From: RCIO01 sp965232405
GTDB taxonomy: Bacteria; Pseudomonadota; Alphaproteobacteria; Rhizobiales; Rhizobiaceae
Direction: 5' to 3'
Assembly: GCA_965232405.1 (NCBI GenBank)
Contig: OZ246966.1
Location: 372,001-436,000, forward strand
Length of the DNA stretch: 64,000 bases
The translations under genes were made by a program, and so were the position numbers. Of the stretch, positions 50,198 through 58,357 are shown piece by piece; the first letter of the stretch is position 1; each line of letters starts with the position of its first letter. The notes below the pieces were generated by a model. The model worked only from the letters and a program-made list of their open reading frames with translations. It was not told the origin of the DNA and did not search any database.

Positions 50198-51373
50198 TCA
50201 GTCGGGCAGGTATTGCAGCAGAAGCCGGATCTGGTTGCCGCCCATTGCCTGTCCGATCTCGGCCTGTGAAAAGCCTTCGGCGAGCATCGCCTCGGTAATC
50301 AGCGGCAGTCCCGTCGTGTCGAAGGGCGTCGTCACCGCACCGTCGAAGTCCGAGCCAAGCGCCAGATGCTCCGCCCCGATCAGGTCGGCGACATGCCGCT
50401 GCGCGCGAGCGATGGCTCCCGCATCTTCACCGCAAATGGCGGTGCTCCAGTAACCGATCCCGATCAGGCCGCCATTGTCTGCGATGGCGCGCAACTGGTC
50501 GTCGCTCAGATTGCGGTTGTTGTCGCAGGTGCCTTTGACGCCGGTATGCGACACCACGATCGGGCGGGTCGCCATGCCAAGCACATCGTCGATCTGCGGC
50601 GCGGATCCGTGCGCGATGTCGACGATCATGCCAAGTTCTTCCATCCGGCGCACCATCATGCGCCCCTCTTCCGTCAGTCCGCCCTTTTCCAGGCCGTGGG
50701 CGGAACCCGCCATCTCGTTGTCGAAGAAATGCGTCGGCGACATCATGCGGTAGCCGGCATCGAACATCACCTCCACATTGGCCGGATCGCCTTCCAGCAC
50801 CTGCGCGCCCTCCAGCGCCAGCAGGCCGGCGACGATACCCTTCTCGCTTTCGCGGCGTTCCAGAAATGCGCGAAGGTCGCCCTTGGTCCTGACAATGACG
50901 AAACGCCCTCCCGAACGGTCAGCCATGTCCTGCAGCCGCTCGGCCTGGTAGAGCGCGCGCTCCTTCAGGCTCGTCCAGGTCCTGATCGGCCAGCGCTGGC
51001 CGATCGCGAGCAGGGTGACATTATCGCTGTCATCGTCGTTTTCCTCGATGTTCAGCCCGCGCGGTGTCTTGCTGACGACGGAAGACACCTGCAGCGCCAC
51101 ATTGCCCTCGATCAGACGGGGAATATCGGTCTGGCCGTAGTCGGCGCGATCGAGCAGATCGCGCCCCCAAAGGAGCGGATCGGCGTGCAGATCGGCCACG
51201 GTAAGCGTCTCGTGCAGATCGGCCGCCTGCTGGGACACTTCATAGGGCGGATCGGCCAGCACGCCGTTCATGCTGTCGGCAACATAGTCGGGAAGCACGA
51301 GGAAGAAGATCGCCGCACCGACCGCAGCCAGAACGACGACAAGTCCCGCCAGATATTTGAAAAACCGCTTCAT
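50198..51373 (-). CDS. Membrane dipeptidase, peptidase family M19
   Basis: The 391-residue zinc dipeptidase has an N-terminal anchor helix (about 8-30, LAGLVVVLAAVGAAIFFLVLP) and an M19 TIM barrel. Metal ligands are HxD in VADLHADPLLW, Glu in LLALEGAQVLEGD and His in SPTHFFDN and VVSHTGVKG. The late GSDFDGAVTTPFD is also typical. It cleaves dipeptides, probably facing the periplasm. The start follows GGGAGGGATC at 51373, which replaces a longer frame with no ribosome-binding site. Confidence 0.9.
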   Translation of the reverse strand: MKRFFKYLAGLVVVLAAVGAAIFFLVLPDYVADSMNGVLADPPYEVSQQAADLHETLTVADLHADPLLWGRDLLDRADYGQTDIPRLIEGNVALQVSSVVSKTPRGLNIEENDDDSDNVTLLAIGQRWPIRTWTSLKERALYQAERLQDMADRSGGRFVIVRTKGDLRAFLERRESEKGIVAGLLALEGAQVLEGDPANVEVMFDAGYRMMSPTHFFDNEMAGSAHGLEKGGLTEEGRMMVRRMEELGMIVDIAHGSAPQIDDVLGMATRPIVVSHTGVKGTCDNNRNLSDDQLRAIADNGGLIGIGYWSTAICGEDAGAIARAQRHVADLIGAEHLALGSDFDGAVTTPFDTTGLPLITEAMLAEGFSQAEIGQAMGGNQIRLLLQYLPD

Positions 51374-51424
51374 GATCCCTCCCCTCACCGCACCGGTGCC
51401 ATCAGACAATAGCTGTTCGCTCTC

Positions 51425-52138
51425 TCAGGCCAAACCGAAATGCCATTCCGTTATGGCGCGCATATGCTGCGGCAGCCCGTCAGGCAGATCGGTCGCATTG
51501 CGAATGATGACGGGTTCGGTGATTTCCGGGTCGGCTTCAGCAGCAACGAACGCCCTGATGCGCCAGGCGATATCGTCGGCCTTCTCCGGCAGGTCGTAGC
51601 GGCGAAAAAGCGCCGTGCGGCCGGCCGCCGAATAGCCGAGAAAGCCTGCCGCGCTTGCCGCGTCGGAAATGTCCATTCCGGTTTCTTCCCGTACTTCGCG
51701 GCTCATATTGTAGTGAAGATCGACCTGTCCGTTGCGAAAATCACCGGGCTCAAACGACCCGGCAGCAAAATATACCTGCCCTGCATTCACCGTATGCGGC
51801 CCCATGCGCACGGCAATCAGCGCGTTGTCGGACGATACCAGCATGGCATGCGCAAAGCAGTGTTCCGACGACGACGTTTCGCTGTTTCGCCGCCAGTAAA
51901 GGAAGGTGGAATAGCGCACCGCATGGCATAGGCCCGTAACCTTGCCATCCCGGAATGAAAGCGATGAAAGCAGCACCACCTGCCCGTCAAACAGTGCGGG
52001 ATTGGCAGCGGTCTCCCGCTCCCAGTTGGCGGCGATCGCTTCGCTATTGCTGACCTCGAACGGCGACGGCTCACTCAACAGCCGAACATCGACCGACTGA
52101 ATATCGAATACCCGCCCGCGTGGTAGATCGAACGCCAT
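51425..52138 (-). CDS. Nudix-domain hydrolase
   Basis: The protein of about 237 residues has a Nudix-like box with the core REVREETGMDI (about 146-156) preceded by AAGSFEPGDFRNGQVDLHYNMS. The usual Gx5Ex7REUxEExGU spacing is stretched. The N-terminal 120 residues are unlike a minimal Nudix domain. The substrate is probably a nucleoside-diphosphate-linked metabolite but unknown. The start is ambiguous: ATG 52138, or a TTG at 52153 that overlaps the upstream nuclease gene. Overlap with that gene's end suggests co-transcription. Confidence 0.72.
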   Translation of the reverse strand: MAFDLPRGRVFDIQSVDVRLLSEPSPFEVSNSEAIAANWERETAANPALFDGQVVLLSSLSFRDGKVTGLCHAVRYSTFLYWRRNSETSSSEHCFAHAMLVSSDNALIAVRMGPHTVNAGQVYFAAGSFEPGDFRNGQVDLHYNMSREVREETGMDISDAASAAGFLGYSAAGRTALFRRYDLPEKADDIAWRIRAFVAAEADPEITEPVIIRNATDLPDGLPQHMRAITEWHFGLA

Positions 52139-52145
52139 TGCCGGG

Positions 52146-53258
52146 TCAGACAAGGTCGAGCGTTATGGCCACCGGGCAGTGGTCGGATGCCTTCGGTCTG
52201 TCCCAACCCGTACGCGGAAAGCGCGCAACCTCCTGGCCGGGCGGAAAGATGGTGCGATATGGCTGGCCGGCGCGAACGATATCCGGCAGGGTCTTGCCAT
52301 TGCGTTCCGCCAGCCGCCGCGAAAGCAGCAGATAGTCGAGCTGGCACAGGTGCCGCTCTTCCGGCCCTCTTGTGTGATAGAGCGTCCAGCGTTCCTCGGG
52401 CGGCAGCCGCTCCACCGCGTTCTCGCAAAACCCGCCTTCGGTCAGCACGTTGAGTGAGGACGCATCCTCGTGCCTGACATCGAAGCGATAGCTGTTCACT
52501 TCGTCGCCTTCGATCACGACCCGTTCTCGGTAGTCGTTCAGGTCACCGCAAATCAGCCAGTTTTTGTTCGCGGCCTTCTCGCCGCCGAAGCGGCTTTCGA
52601 TGATGTGCCGCACGGCCTGTGCCTCGGCAACGCGTATGGGCATCGTTGCCTCGCGCCCGTTCATGCCGTTTCGCGGGCGGCCCATCGACTTGAAATGCAC
52701 GACATAAAGCGTCAGCGGCTTGCCGCCCACCCTGAAGTCGATCTCCATGCAGTCGCGGCGAAAGATGCGCTCGTTCGCGGCATTGCCCGTCTCTGCAAGT
52801 TCCGGCGTGTGAATGCCCAGTTCCTCGTATGTGAGGTGCGCATGGCTGGACATGCCGACAAACTCGATCGGCTCCCCATGCGCCGTCTCGGGTCGCGTCA
52901 TGACCGCCACATCGATGCCGCGGCTGTCATTCCCGGTCGAGACATATTTCTCCCGGAAGCCGGACCCGACCATCTTGAACAGGTAGCCATACTCGAACGC
53001 CTTCAGCGCATCCTCATTGTCGACTTCCTGAAGGCAGAAGATATCTGCCCGCGCCGCCGCAATCGCCAATGCGCTGAGCTGCCGGGTGTCGTCGGTATGC
53101 GCGACCGCGCGGGCGCGCTCCAACTGGCGGTATTGCGCTTCGTCCTTGATATCGAAAAGCGTCAGGACCCGGTCCTGATAAAGCTCGTTGTGATATCCGG
53201 AGAAGTCGAACCTGTTCATCAGGTTCTCGACATTGAATGTTGCGATGCGCACCGACAT
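52146..53258 (-). CDS. Endonuclease/exonuclease/phosphatase family protein
   Basis: The 370-residue protein has the EEP fold motifs: RIATFNVENLMNRF, IFCLQEVDNEDAL (metal Glu), MEIDFRVGGKPLTLYVVHFKSM, WLICGDLNDYRERV (Asp/Asn) and the terminal DRPKASDHCPVAITLDL (catalytic DH). Members cut nucleic acids or phosphoesters. No signal peptide is seen with the ATG at 53258 (MSVRIATFNVENL). A longer frame to 53330 exists without family similarity. Its 3' end overlaps or abuts the Nudix gene. Confidence 0.85.
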   Translation of the reverse strand: MSVRIATFNVENLMNRFDFSGYHNELYQDRVLTLFDIKDEAQYRQLERARAVAHTDDTRQLSALAIAAARADIFCLQEVDNEDALKAFEYGYLFKMVGSGFREKYVSTGNDSRGIDVAVMTRPETAHGEPIEFVGMSSHAHLTYEELGIHTPELAETGNAANERIFRRDCMEIDFRVGGKPLTLYVVHFKSMGRPRNGMNGREATMPIRVAEAQAVRHIIESRFGGEKAANKNWLICGDLNDYRERVVIEGDEVNSYRFDVRHEDASSLNVLTEGGFCENAVERLPPEERWTLYHTRGPEERHLCQLDYLLLSRRLAERNGKTLPDIVRAGQPYRTIFPPGQEVARFPRTGWDRPKASDHCPVAITLDLV

Positions 53259-53425
53259 GAGCCGAGCAATGCCCCGCCGCGCAGCGGAACACAACCCGCC
53301 AACGGGGTGAATCAGTTCTGAGCCGTTCATCGGCTGTTCAGGTTGGCTGCGCCATGTTTGGCATCCCGCGGCGTCGTCAGGGCCAACGCCGGCGCCTTAA
53401 GTCACCTCACCCCCAGGAGGAAGAC

Positions 53426-53854
53426 ATGAAACAGCATCTATCGAGACTTGCATGCGCCACACTGCTTGGCGCGGCGATGGCCGGATCATCGCTCACCGGT
53501 GCGGCACAGGCGCAGTCCGCCGGCTCGCTGGCGGTTCCGCTTATCGCGACTGCGAATGCGGAAGCGACAGTGAAGGCCGAACCGGTCAACCACCGCAATT
53601 GGCGGCGTTATCACCGGCGTCACCACCGGCATGGCGGCGGCATCTATTTCAACTTCGGTAATGGCAGCTTTTCGCTGACCGTGCCTCCACAGGGCTATTA
53701 CCCGCACTATCGCCGTCACCGCGGCTACTCGCGTGGAGCAGGCTCCAGACACGTGCGGTGGTGCTATTCGCGCTACAAGTCGTACCGGCACTGGGACAAC
53801 ACGTTCCAGCCCTATCACGGCCCCCGCAAGCAGTGCTGGTCGCCCTACAACTGA
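53426..53854 (+). CDS. BA14K-family secreted protein
   Basis: The 142-residue protein has a Sec signal peptide (MKQHLSRLACATLLGAAMAG..., cleaved after AAQA). A His/Arg/Tyr-rich low-complexity middle follows (NHRNWRRYHRRHHRHGGG). The C-terminal BA14K domain is HVRWCYSRYKSYRHWDNTFQ and ends GPRKQCWSPYN, with the two conserved Cys. The Brucella 14-kDa member is an immunoreactive, lectin-like protein. GGAGGAAGAC precedes the ATG. This family is strongly associated with Hyphomicrobiales and supports the organism call. Confidence 0.88.
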   Translation: MKQHLSRLACATLLGAAMAGSSLTGAAQAQSAGSLAVPLIATANAEATVKAEPVNHRNWRRYHRRHHRHGGGIYFNFGNGSFSLTVPPQGYYPHYRRHRGYSRGAGSRHVRWCYSRYKSYRHWDNTFQPYHGPRKQCWSPYN

Positions 53855-54006
53855 TCGGCTGACCACCAATCGAAACGGCGCGGTCCCGGCTGCGCCGTTT
53901 TCCGTTTCAGGGACTTTCTTAACACCCCCGAAACCATCGCAGCGTTCTCCTCCCGGGATTGGCGCTCTTCCATTGGAAAGGCGAATTTGGCGGCAAGAAT
54001 GCCTCC

Positions 54007-54321
54007 ATGAGCGCCCCCAATCCGCAAATCCCCGAAGAGGTACAAGACCTGCCTGAACGCGAGCGCCGCTCCCGCGTCCTCAAAGGCGCCTCGATCCTCA
54101 ACGGCATCGACAAGTCGGAGATTTCCTGCACGGTGCGCAACATGCATGAAAACGGGGCCGAACTGCGCGTGCCCGCTGAGGCGCATATCCCTTCCGAATT
54201 CCTGCTTTATGTACCGATCGACCGTACAGCCTATCGCTGCGAACTGCGCTGGCGCGCCGGCACACGTTGCGGCCTGAAATTTGATGGCACGGCCCCGAAA
54301 CCGCATTGGCACTATGGCTGA
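54007..54321 (+). CDS. PilZ-domain protein (1 of 4)
   Basis: The protein of about 104 residues is essentially one PilZ domain: ERERRSRVLKGASILNG (RxxxR-type c-di-GMP loop), CTVRNMHENGAELRVP (N-x-x-x-x-G in place of D/NxSxxG, so binding may be weakened), and LRWRAGTRCGLKFDG. ATG 54007 is chosen; a TTG at 53959 is open. It is on the opposite strand to the other three copies and converges with the next one. Output partner unknown. Confidence 0.75.
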   Translation: MSAPNPQIPEEVQDLPERERRSRVLKGASILNGIDKSEISCTVRNMHENGAELRVPAEAHIPSEFLLYVPIDRTAYRCELRWRAGTRCGLKFDGTAPKPHWHYG

Positions 54322-54342
54322 GCGGAGCAGCGGGGTTTTCGC

Positions 54343-54630
54343 CTACCGGCTTATGCTGACGCCCAGTTCGTTGCCGCGCCGCCATCGCACGGTCACGTTG
54401 CGCCAGTCCCGTTCCGTATAGAGCTTCAGCTGGAATTGGTTTGGCAAGTCCGCTGCATTCCACACCGACAGCTTGGCGCCGCGCGCCGAAAGGTTGCGCA
54501 CCACGCAATCCATCGCACCGGACCCGTCCTTGAGGCGTATAACCGCGTTCCGCGACGCGCGGCTGCGGTCGGAGGAACGTCTCTCGTTGAACATGCGGCC
54601 GGCTGCGCCCGGCCTGTATGCGCTAGCCAT
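54343..54630 (-). CDS. PilZ-domain protein (2 of 4)
   Basis: This 95-residue single PilZ domain has NERRSSDRSRASRNAVIRL, VVRNLSARGAKLSV (NxSxxG intact) and VRWRRGNELGVSI. The start at 54630 follows GAGGGAGG. It should bind c-di-GMP and act through protein contact. It resembles the copies at 54913 and 56113, which share the ERR...VRNLS..GARL...VRW layout, pointing to local duplication. Confidence 0.8.
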   Translation of the reverse strand: MASAYRPGAAGRMFNERRSSDRSRASRNAVIRLKDGSGAMDCVVRNLSARGAKLSVWNAADLPNQFQLKLYTERDWRNVTVRWRRGNELGVSISR

Positions 54631-54737
54631 GCGCTTGCGGCCTCCCTCTGAGATACCAGCAAAGTAAGCAGGAATGTCCGCTCGCGAGAGCCGCAATTTC
54701 AGTCAGCTGTGTGTCTGGTAAACGAAAGGTTGATAAC

Positions 54738-54759
54738 GGGCGGCGCCGCCACGCCGCCC
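54738..54759 (-). terminator. GC-rich hairpin, possible terminator of PilZ gene 3
   Basis: GGGCGGCG, 6-nt loop, CGCCGCCC lies downstream of the PilZ gene that ends at 54913. The minus-strand tail TTATCAACCTTTC is only moderately T-rich, so the call is weak. The rest of 54631-54912 shows no gene. Confidence 0.4.
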
Positions 54760-54912
54760 GCCCCCCAGCCCGGAACCGGCCGATACGCCGAACCGGTCCC
54801 AGCGGAGAGCGCATGCCACTTACGCAGCACAAGCAGTGGTGCGCCCTCCGGGAGAAGTGCCACGCCGCGGGTACGCCTCCCCACGTACCCGGCCCCAGCG
54901 CGGCTGTTCACA

Positions 54913-55206
54913 TCATTTGGCGAATTCGATCCCGACATCCTCAAGGCCGCGCCAGCGCACAGTCGCCGCCCTCGGCTTGTCCACCCCCGACAGCCAGAAA
55001 TCGAACTCGGAAGGCACGGCTGCGGTTTCGCCGAACGCAAGCCGCGCTCCGGTGTCGGAAAGGTTGCGCACCCTGCACTCCAGCGCGCCGTAACCGCGAT
55101 TGAACCGCAGCGTTGCGCCTTTCAGCACCTTGTGGCGCGCAGCAGCGCGACGTTCAGTGAAAACCTGGCCATCAAGCCCGATGGAATTCTGCGTGATCGC
55201 TTCCAT
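54913..55206 (-). CDS. PilZ-domain protein (3 of 4)
   Basis: This 97-residue single PilZ domain has FTERRAAARHKVLKGATLRF (RxxxR), CRVRNLSDTGARLAFG (NxSxxG) and ATVRWRGLEDVGIEF. Both c-di-GMP loops look intact. It lies divergently next to the purine nucleoside phosphorylase gene, with 162 bp between starts. Confidence 0.82.
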   Translation of the reverse strand: MEAITQNSIGLDGQVFTERRAAARHKVLKGATLRFNRGYGALECRVRNLSDTGARLAFGETAAVPSEFDFWLSGVDKPRAATVRWRGLEDVGIEFAK

Positions 55207-55368
55207 GATCGGCCTCCATTCCGTTCATGGAGCAAGCAATGCGAGATGCATGCCAGCGTCATCTGTACCGGAATGGCACAAATCGGACCGCCTGGAGCAC
55301 AACAGGGCGATTGACTGTCCGCATTGCCGATAGTCCTGTGTGTTGCGACGAAACGGGGAGAACGGGGA

Positions 55369-56082
55369 ATGACACCGCACAACAACGCCAAGAAAGGCGA
55401 CTACGCGGAGGCGGTGCTTCTGCCGGGCGATCCGCTGCGCGCAAAGTGGATTGCCGAAACGTTCTTCGAGAGCCCGAAATGCGTGAACACCGTGCGCAAC
55501 TGTCTTGGCTACACCGGCACGTGGCAGGGCAAGCCTGTCAGCGTGCAGGCAAGCGGCATGGGCCAGCCCTCGCTGGCGATCTATGTGCATGAGCTGATTA
55601 ACGTCTATGGCGCGAAGAACCTGATCAGGGTCGGCACCTGCGGCGGCCTGTCGGAGAAGGTGAAGGTGCGCGATCTGGTGCTTGCGCTCACCGCCAGCAC
55701 GGACAGCTCAATGAACCGCAATGCATTCGGCGCTTTCGACTTCGCGCCTTCGGCGGATTTCGCCCTTTTGCGCGCCGCAGCCGACGCTGCGGAGAAAGCC
55801 GGCGTGCGCTGCCACGCAGGCGGCATTCTCTCCAGCGACGTGTTTTACCAGCCGAACGGGCTGGAGAGTTACAAAGCGCTGACCGACCACGGGGTGATGG
55901 CGGTCGAGATGGAAACATCGACGCTCTATACGCTGGCTGCCCGCTTCGGGGTCGGTGCGGTGTCGATCTGCACGATGACCGACTGTCTCGTCACCGGCGA
56001 TGAATTGGACGCCGACCAGCGCCAGTCATCGCTGGAAGACATGGTGCGGATCGCGCTGGACGTGGCAGTGGGAGAAAACTGA
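55369..56082 (+). CDS. deoD: DeoD-type purine-nucleoside phosphorylase
   Basis: This 237-residue PNP/UDP-family enzyme has LLPGDPLRAKWIAETFFESP (phosphate loop), GMGQPSLAIYVHELI, IRVGTCGGLSE, GVMAVEMETSTLYTLAARFGV (ribose-binding METS) and a TMTDCLVTGDEL loop with the catalytic Asp position. It cleaves purine nucleosides with phosphate in the cytoplasm. ATG 55369 follows GGGGAGAACGGGGA. The length is typical (233-239). PilZ genes flank it on both sides with no obvious functional link. Confidence 0.92.
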   Translation: MTPHNNAKKGDYAEAVLLPGDPLRAKWIAETFFESPKCVNTVRNCLGYTGTWQGKPVSVQASGMGQPSLAIYVHELINVYGAKNLIRVGTCGGLSEKVKVRDLVLALTASTDSSMNRNAFGAFDFAPSADFALLRAAADAAEKAGVRCHAGGILSSDVFYQPNGLESYKALTDHGVMAVEMETSTLYTLAARFGVGAVSICTMTDCLVTGDELDADQRQSSLEDMVRIALDVAVGEN

Positions 56083-56112
56083 GCGCAACGGCTCAATTGA
56101 AATGCCAGTATC

Positions 56113-56424
56113 TTATCTGAACCAACCCTTGCGGGCCGCGGTCTCGAAGCTGACGCCGGCATCATTGCCCCGACGCCACCGCACGGCCACATCGCGCCAT
56201 TTGCGCTCGCCGCCGACCTTGAGCTGAAACGTATGCGGAAGCCTGACTTCCATCTTGAACGACAGCCTTGCGCCCTTGTCGGAGATGTTGCGCACCCGGC
56301 ACTCTATCGTGCCTTTCCCTTCCGGAAACCTGATCAGACCGCTAATCGCGCCGCTATCGCGCTCGGCGCCCCGCCGTTCGTTGAACATGCGCGCAGTAGA
56401 CCTGGCGGTGCTTTGAAGTGGCAT
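56113..56424 (-). CDS. PilZ-domain protein (4 of 4)
   Basis: This 103-residue single PilZ domain has MFNERRGAERDSGAISGLIRF (RxxxR region), CRVRNISDKGARLSFK (NxSxxG) and VAVRWRRGNDAGVSFE. It is closest in layout to copy 2 (MFNERR..., VRWRRGN...GVS). It converges with deoD, whose stop is 30 nt away. Confidence 0.82.
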   Translation of the reverse strand: MPLQSTARSTARMFNERRGAERDSGAISGLIRFPEGKGTIECRVRNISDKGARLSFKMEVRLPHTFQLKVGGERKWRDVAVRWRRGNDAGVSFETAARKGWFR

Positions 56425-56533
56425 GTGTCCGACGCTCCATCGACCTCACCGACATTTTCGGGACCGTCAACTGGTTCAGTCGGACTGAGGCGATCATGCG
56501 ATTAGACAGGCGGAAGGTAAAAATTGAGTTTCC

Positions 56534-56569
56534 TGCACGCCCTCGCGACGCGGCCCGAGGGCGTGCAGA
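56534..56569 (-). terminator. Rho-independent terminator of ilvC
   Basis: A perfect 13-bp stem (CTGCACGCCCTCG / CGAGGGCGTGCAG) has a 10-nt loop. On the minus strand it is followed by GAAACTCAATTTTTACC. It is 15 nt after the ilvC stop. Confidence 0.9.
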
Positions 56570-56584
56570 TGAGGGACAGACTTC

Positions 56585-57604
56585 CTAGTTCTTCGCCTTG
56601 TCCACCAGCTTGTTCTTGGCGATCCACGGCATCATGCCGCGCAGCTTCTCGCCAACTTCCTCGATCTGGTGGCGGTCATTGAGACGGCGTGTCGCCTTGA
56701 AGCGCGCAGCACCCGAATGCCACTCCTGCATCCATTCCGAGGTAAAGCGGCCGGACTGAATGTCGTTGAGAACACGCTTCATCTCGGCCTTTGTCTCGGC
56801 GGTGATGATGCGCGGGCCCGAAACATACTCGCCCCACTCTGCAGTGTTGGAGATCGAGTAGTTCATGTTGGCGATACCGCCTTCATAGATCAGGTCGACG
56901 ATCAGCTTCACCTCGTGGAGACACTCGAAATAGGCCATCTCCGGCGCGTAGCCGGCCTCGACCAGCGTCTCGAAACCGGCGCGGATGAGTTCGACCAGAC
57001 CGCCGCAAAGCACGACCTGCTCGCCGAAGAGATCGGTCTCGCACTCTTCCTGAAACGTCGTCTCGATGATGCCGGAGCGCCCGCCGCCAACGCCACACGC
57101 GTAGGAAAGTCCGAGGTCCAGCGCATTGCCCGACGGGTCCTGATGCACCGCCACGAGGCAGGGCACGCCGCCGCCCTTCTGGTATTCGCCACGCACGGTG
57201 TGGCCTGGGCCCTTCGGCGCGATCATCAGCACGTCAACGGTGTCTTTCGCCTCGATCAGACCGAAATGCACGTTGAGCCCGTGTGCAAAGGCAATCGCCG
57301 CGCCATCGCGGATATTGGGGGCGATTTCGGACGAGTAGATGCCCGCCTGCAACTCGTCGGGCGTGGCCATCATCATCAGATCGGCCCACTTTGCGGCTTC
57401 TGCCACGGTCATCACCTTCAGCCCGTCGGCCTCGACCTTCTTGGCCGTCGACGACCCGGCGCGCAGGCCGACCGCGACGTCCTTGACGCCGGAATCCTTC
57501 AGGTTGAGCGCATGCGCCCTGCCCTGAGAACCGTAGCCGATAATGGCGACTTTCTTGCCCTTGATGAGATTGAGATCGGCATCGCGATCGTAATAGACAC
57601 GCAT
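56585..57604 (-). CDS. ilvC: Ketol-acid reductoisomerase (class I)
   Basis: The 339-residue class I KARI catalyses the second common step of valine, leucine and isoleucine synthesis with NADPH and Mg2+. The Rossmann segment is VAIIGYGSQGRAHALNLKDSG (Arg/Ser in the beta2 loop fit NADPH). The C-terminal knotted domain has DLFGEQVVLCGGLVELIRAGFETLVEAGY and YECLHE-type metal ligands. ATG 57604 follows AGGAGAGGAAACC and replaces a longer frame. It lies 23 nt after the tetR gene on the same strand. Confidence 0.95.
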   Translation of the reverse strand: MRVYYDRDADLNLIKGKKVAIIGYGSQGRAHALNLKDSGVKDVAVGLRAGSSTAKKVEADGLKVMTVAEAAKWADLMMMATPDELQAGIYSSEIAPNIRDGAAIAFAHGLNVHFGLIEAKDTVDVLMIAPKGPGHTVRGEYQKGGGVPCLVAVHQDPSGNALDLGLSYACGVGGGRSGIIETTFQEECETDLFGEQVVLCGGLVELIRAGFETLVEAGYAPEMAYFECLHEVKLIVDLIYEGGIANMNYSISNTAEWGEYVSGPRIITAETKAEMKRVLNDIQSGRFTSEWMQEWHSGAARFKATRRLNDRHQIEEVGEKLRGMMPWIAKNKLVDKAKN

Positions 57605-57627
57605 GGTTTCCTCTCCTGATTTGCGTC

Positions 57628-58257
57628 TCAAGTCGGTTGGTGCGCCCCGAAGAGCGCGAAAAACTGGTCGATGGCCTCTTTGGTCATCGCATCGAATTGT
57701 TGCGGCTGCCGCGCGCCGCTTTCGGCCAAAAGCATGCGCACATGCAGGTCGCGCACGATCAGCCCATAAAGCGTGTGATAGGCCGCCTCTCGATTGTCGT
57801 AATGGATGTGCCCGCGCCGCTTGCCCGCTTCCAGCAGCGCCATTGCGCGCTCGTCGATGCGCCGCCGCCCGCGCTCCACGAGAAGCTGACCCAACCGGCT
57901 TTCGGTCCGGCTCGCCTGGCCGATCGCCAGACGGTTGAGCGCCAGCGAAACATCGCCCGCGAGCACTTCCAGCAGATCACGCGCAAACGCTTCGAGATAA
58001 GCCCGAAACTGCGCCGCATCCATCGCATGGCCGTTTTCGGCGCCGGCGCGAACCTTGCTCGCCTGATGCGCGATCATCGCCGCCAAAAGGCCGTCACGGT
58101 CGCCGAACCATTTGTAGATGCTTTCCTTGGAACAGTTGGCTGCCCGCGCCAACCCCGCCGTCGTCAGCCCCTTCTCGCCGCCTGAAACGAGCAGCTGCAG
58201 CGCACAGTCGAGCACTGCCTGCTGCCGCGGCGTGAATTCGTCATGGGGGATGACCAT
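57628..58257 (-). CDS. TetR-family regulator upstream of ilvC
   Basis: The 209-residue protein has an N-terminal HTH (about residues 10-55: TPRQQAVLDCALQLLVSGGEKGLTTAGLARAANCSKESIYKWFGDRDGLL) and a helical C-terminal domain. A TTG at 58266 is an alternative start. A 28-bp palindrome lies 27 bp upstream of the ATG, as expected for autorepression. The 23-nt gap to ilvC suggests that the two are co-transcribed, which would put a biosynthetic gene partly under this regulator. The ligand is unknown. Confidence 0.86.
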   Translation of the reverse strand: MVIPHDEFTPRQQAVLDCALQLLVSGGEKGLTTAGLARAANCSKESIYKWFGDRDGLLAAMIAHQASKVRAGAENGHAMDAAQFRAYLEAFARDLLEVLAGDVSLALNRLAIGQASRTESRLGQLLVERGRRRIDERAMALLEAGKRRGHIHYDNREAAYHTLYGLIVRDLHVRMLLAESGARQPQQFDAMTKEAIDQFFALFGAHQPT

Positions 58258-58283
58258 CTGGTCCAATTGCTGGCTCGCGCTAC

Positions 58284-58311
58284 CCGTACCGTACCGTTCG
58301 GTACGGTACGG
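58284..58311. promoter_or_regulatory. 28-bp perfect palindrome, TetR operator candidate
   Basis: CCGTACCGTACCG-TT-CGGTACGGTACGG has 13-bp arms with a 2-nt centre. Each arm also contains the tandem repeat CCGTA/TACGG. Length and symmetry fit binding of two TetR dimers. It lies just upstream of the tetR-ilvC pair. Confidence 0.85.
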
Positions 58312-58357
58312 TTATGGCATGGTCGTCATCGTCGCGCAAGCCTGCTTCGTCGCAGCG

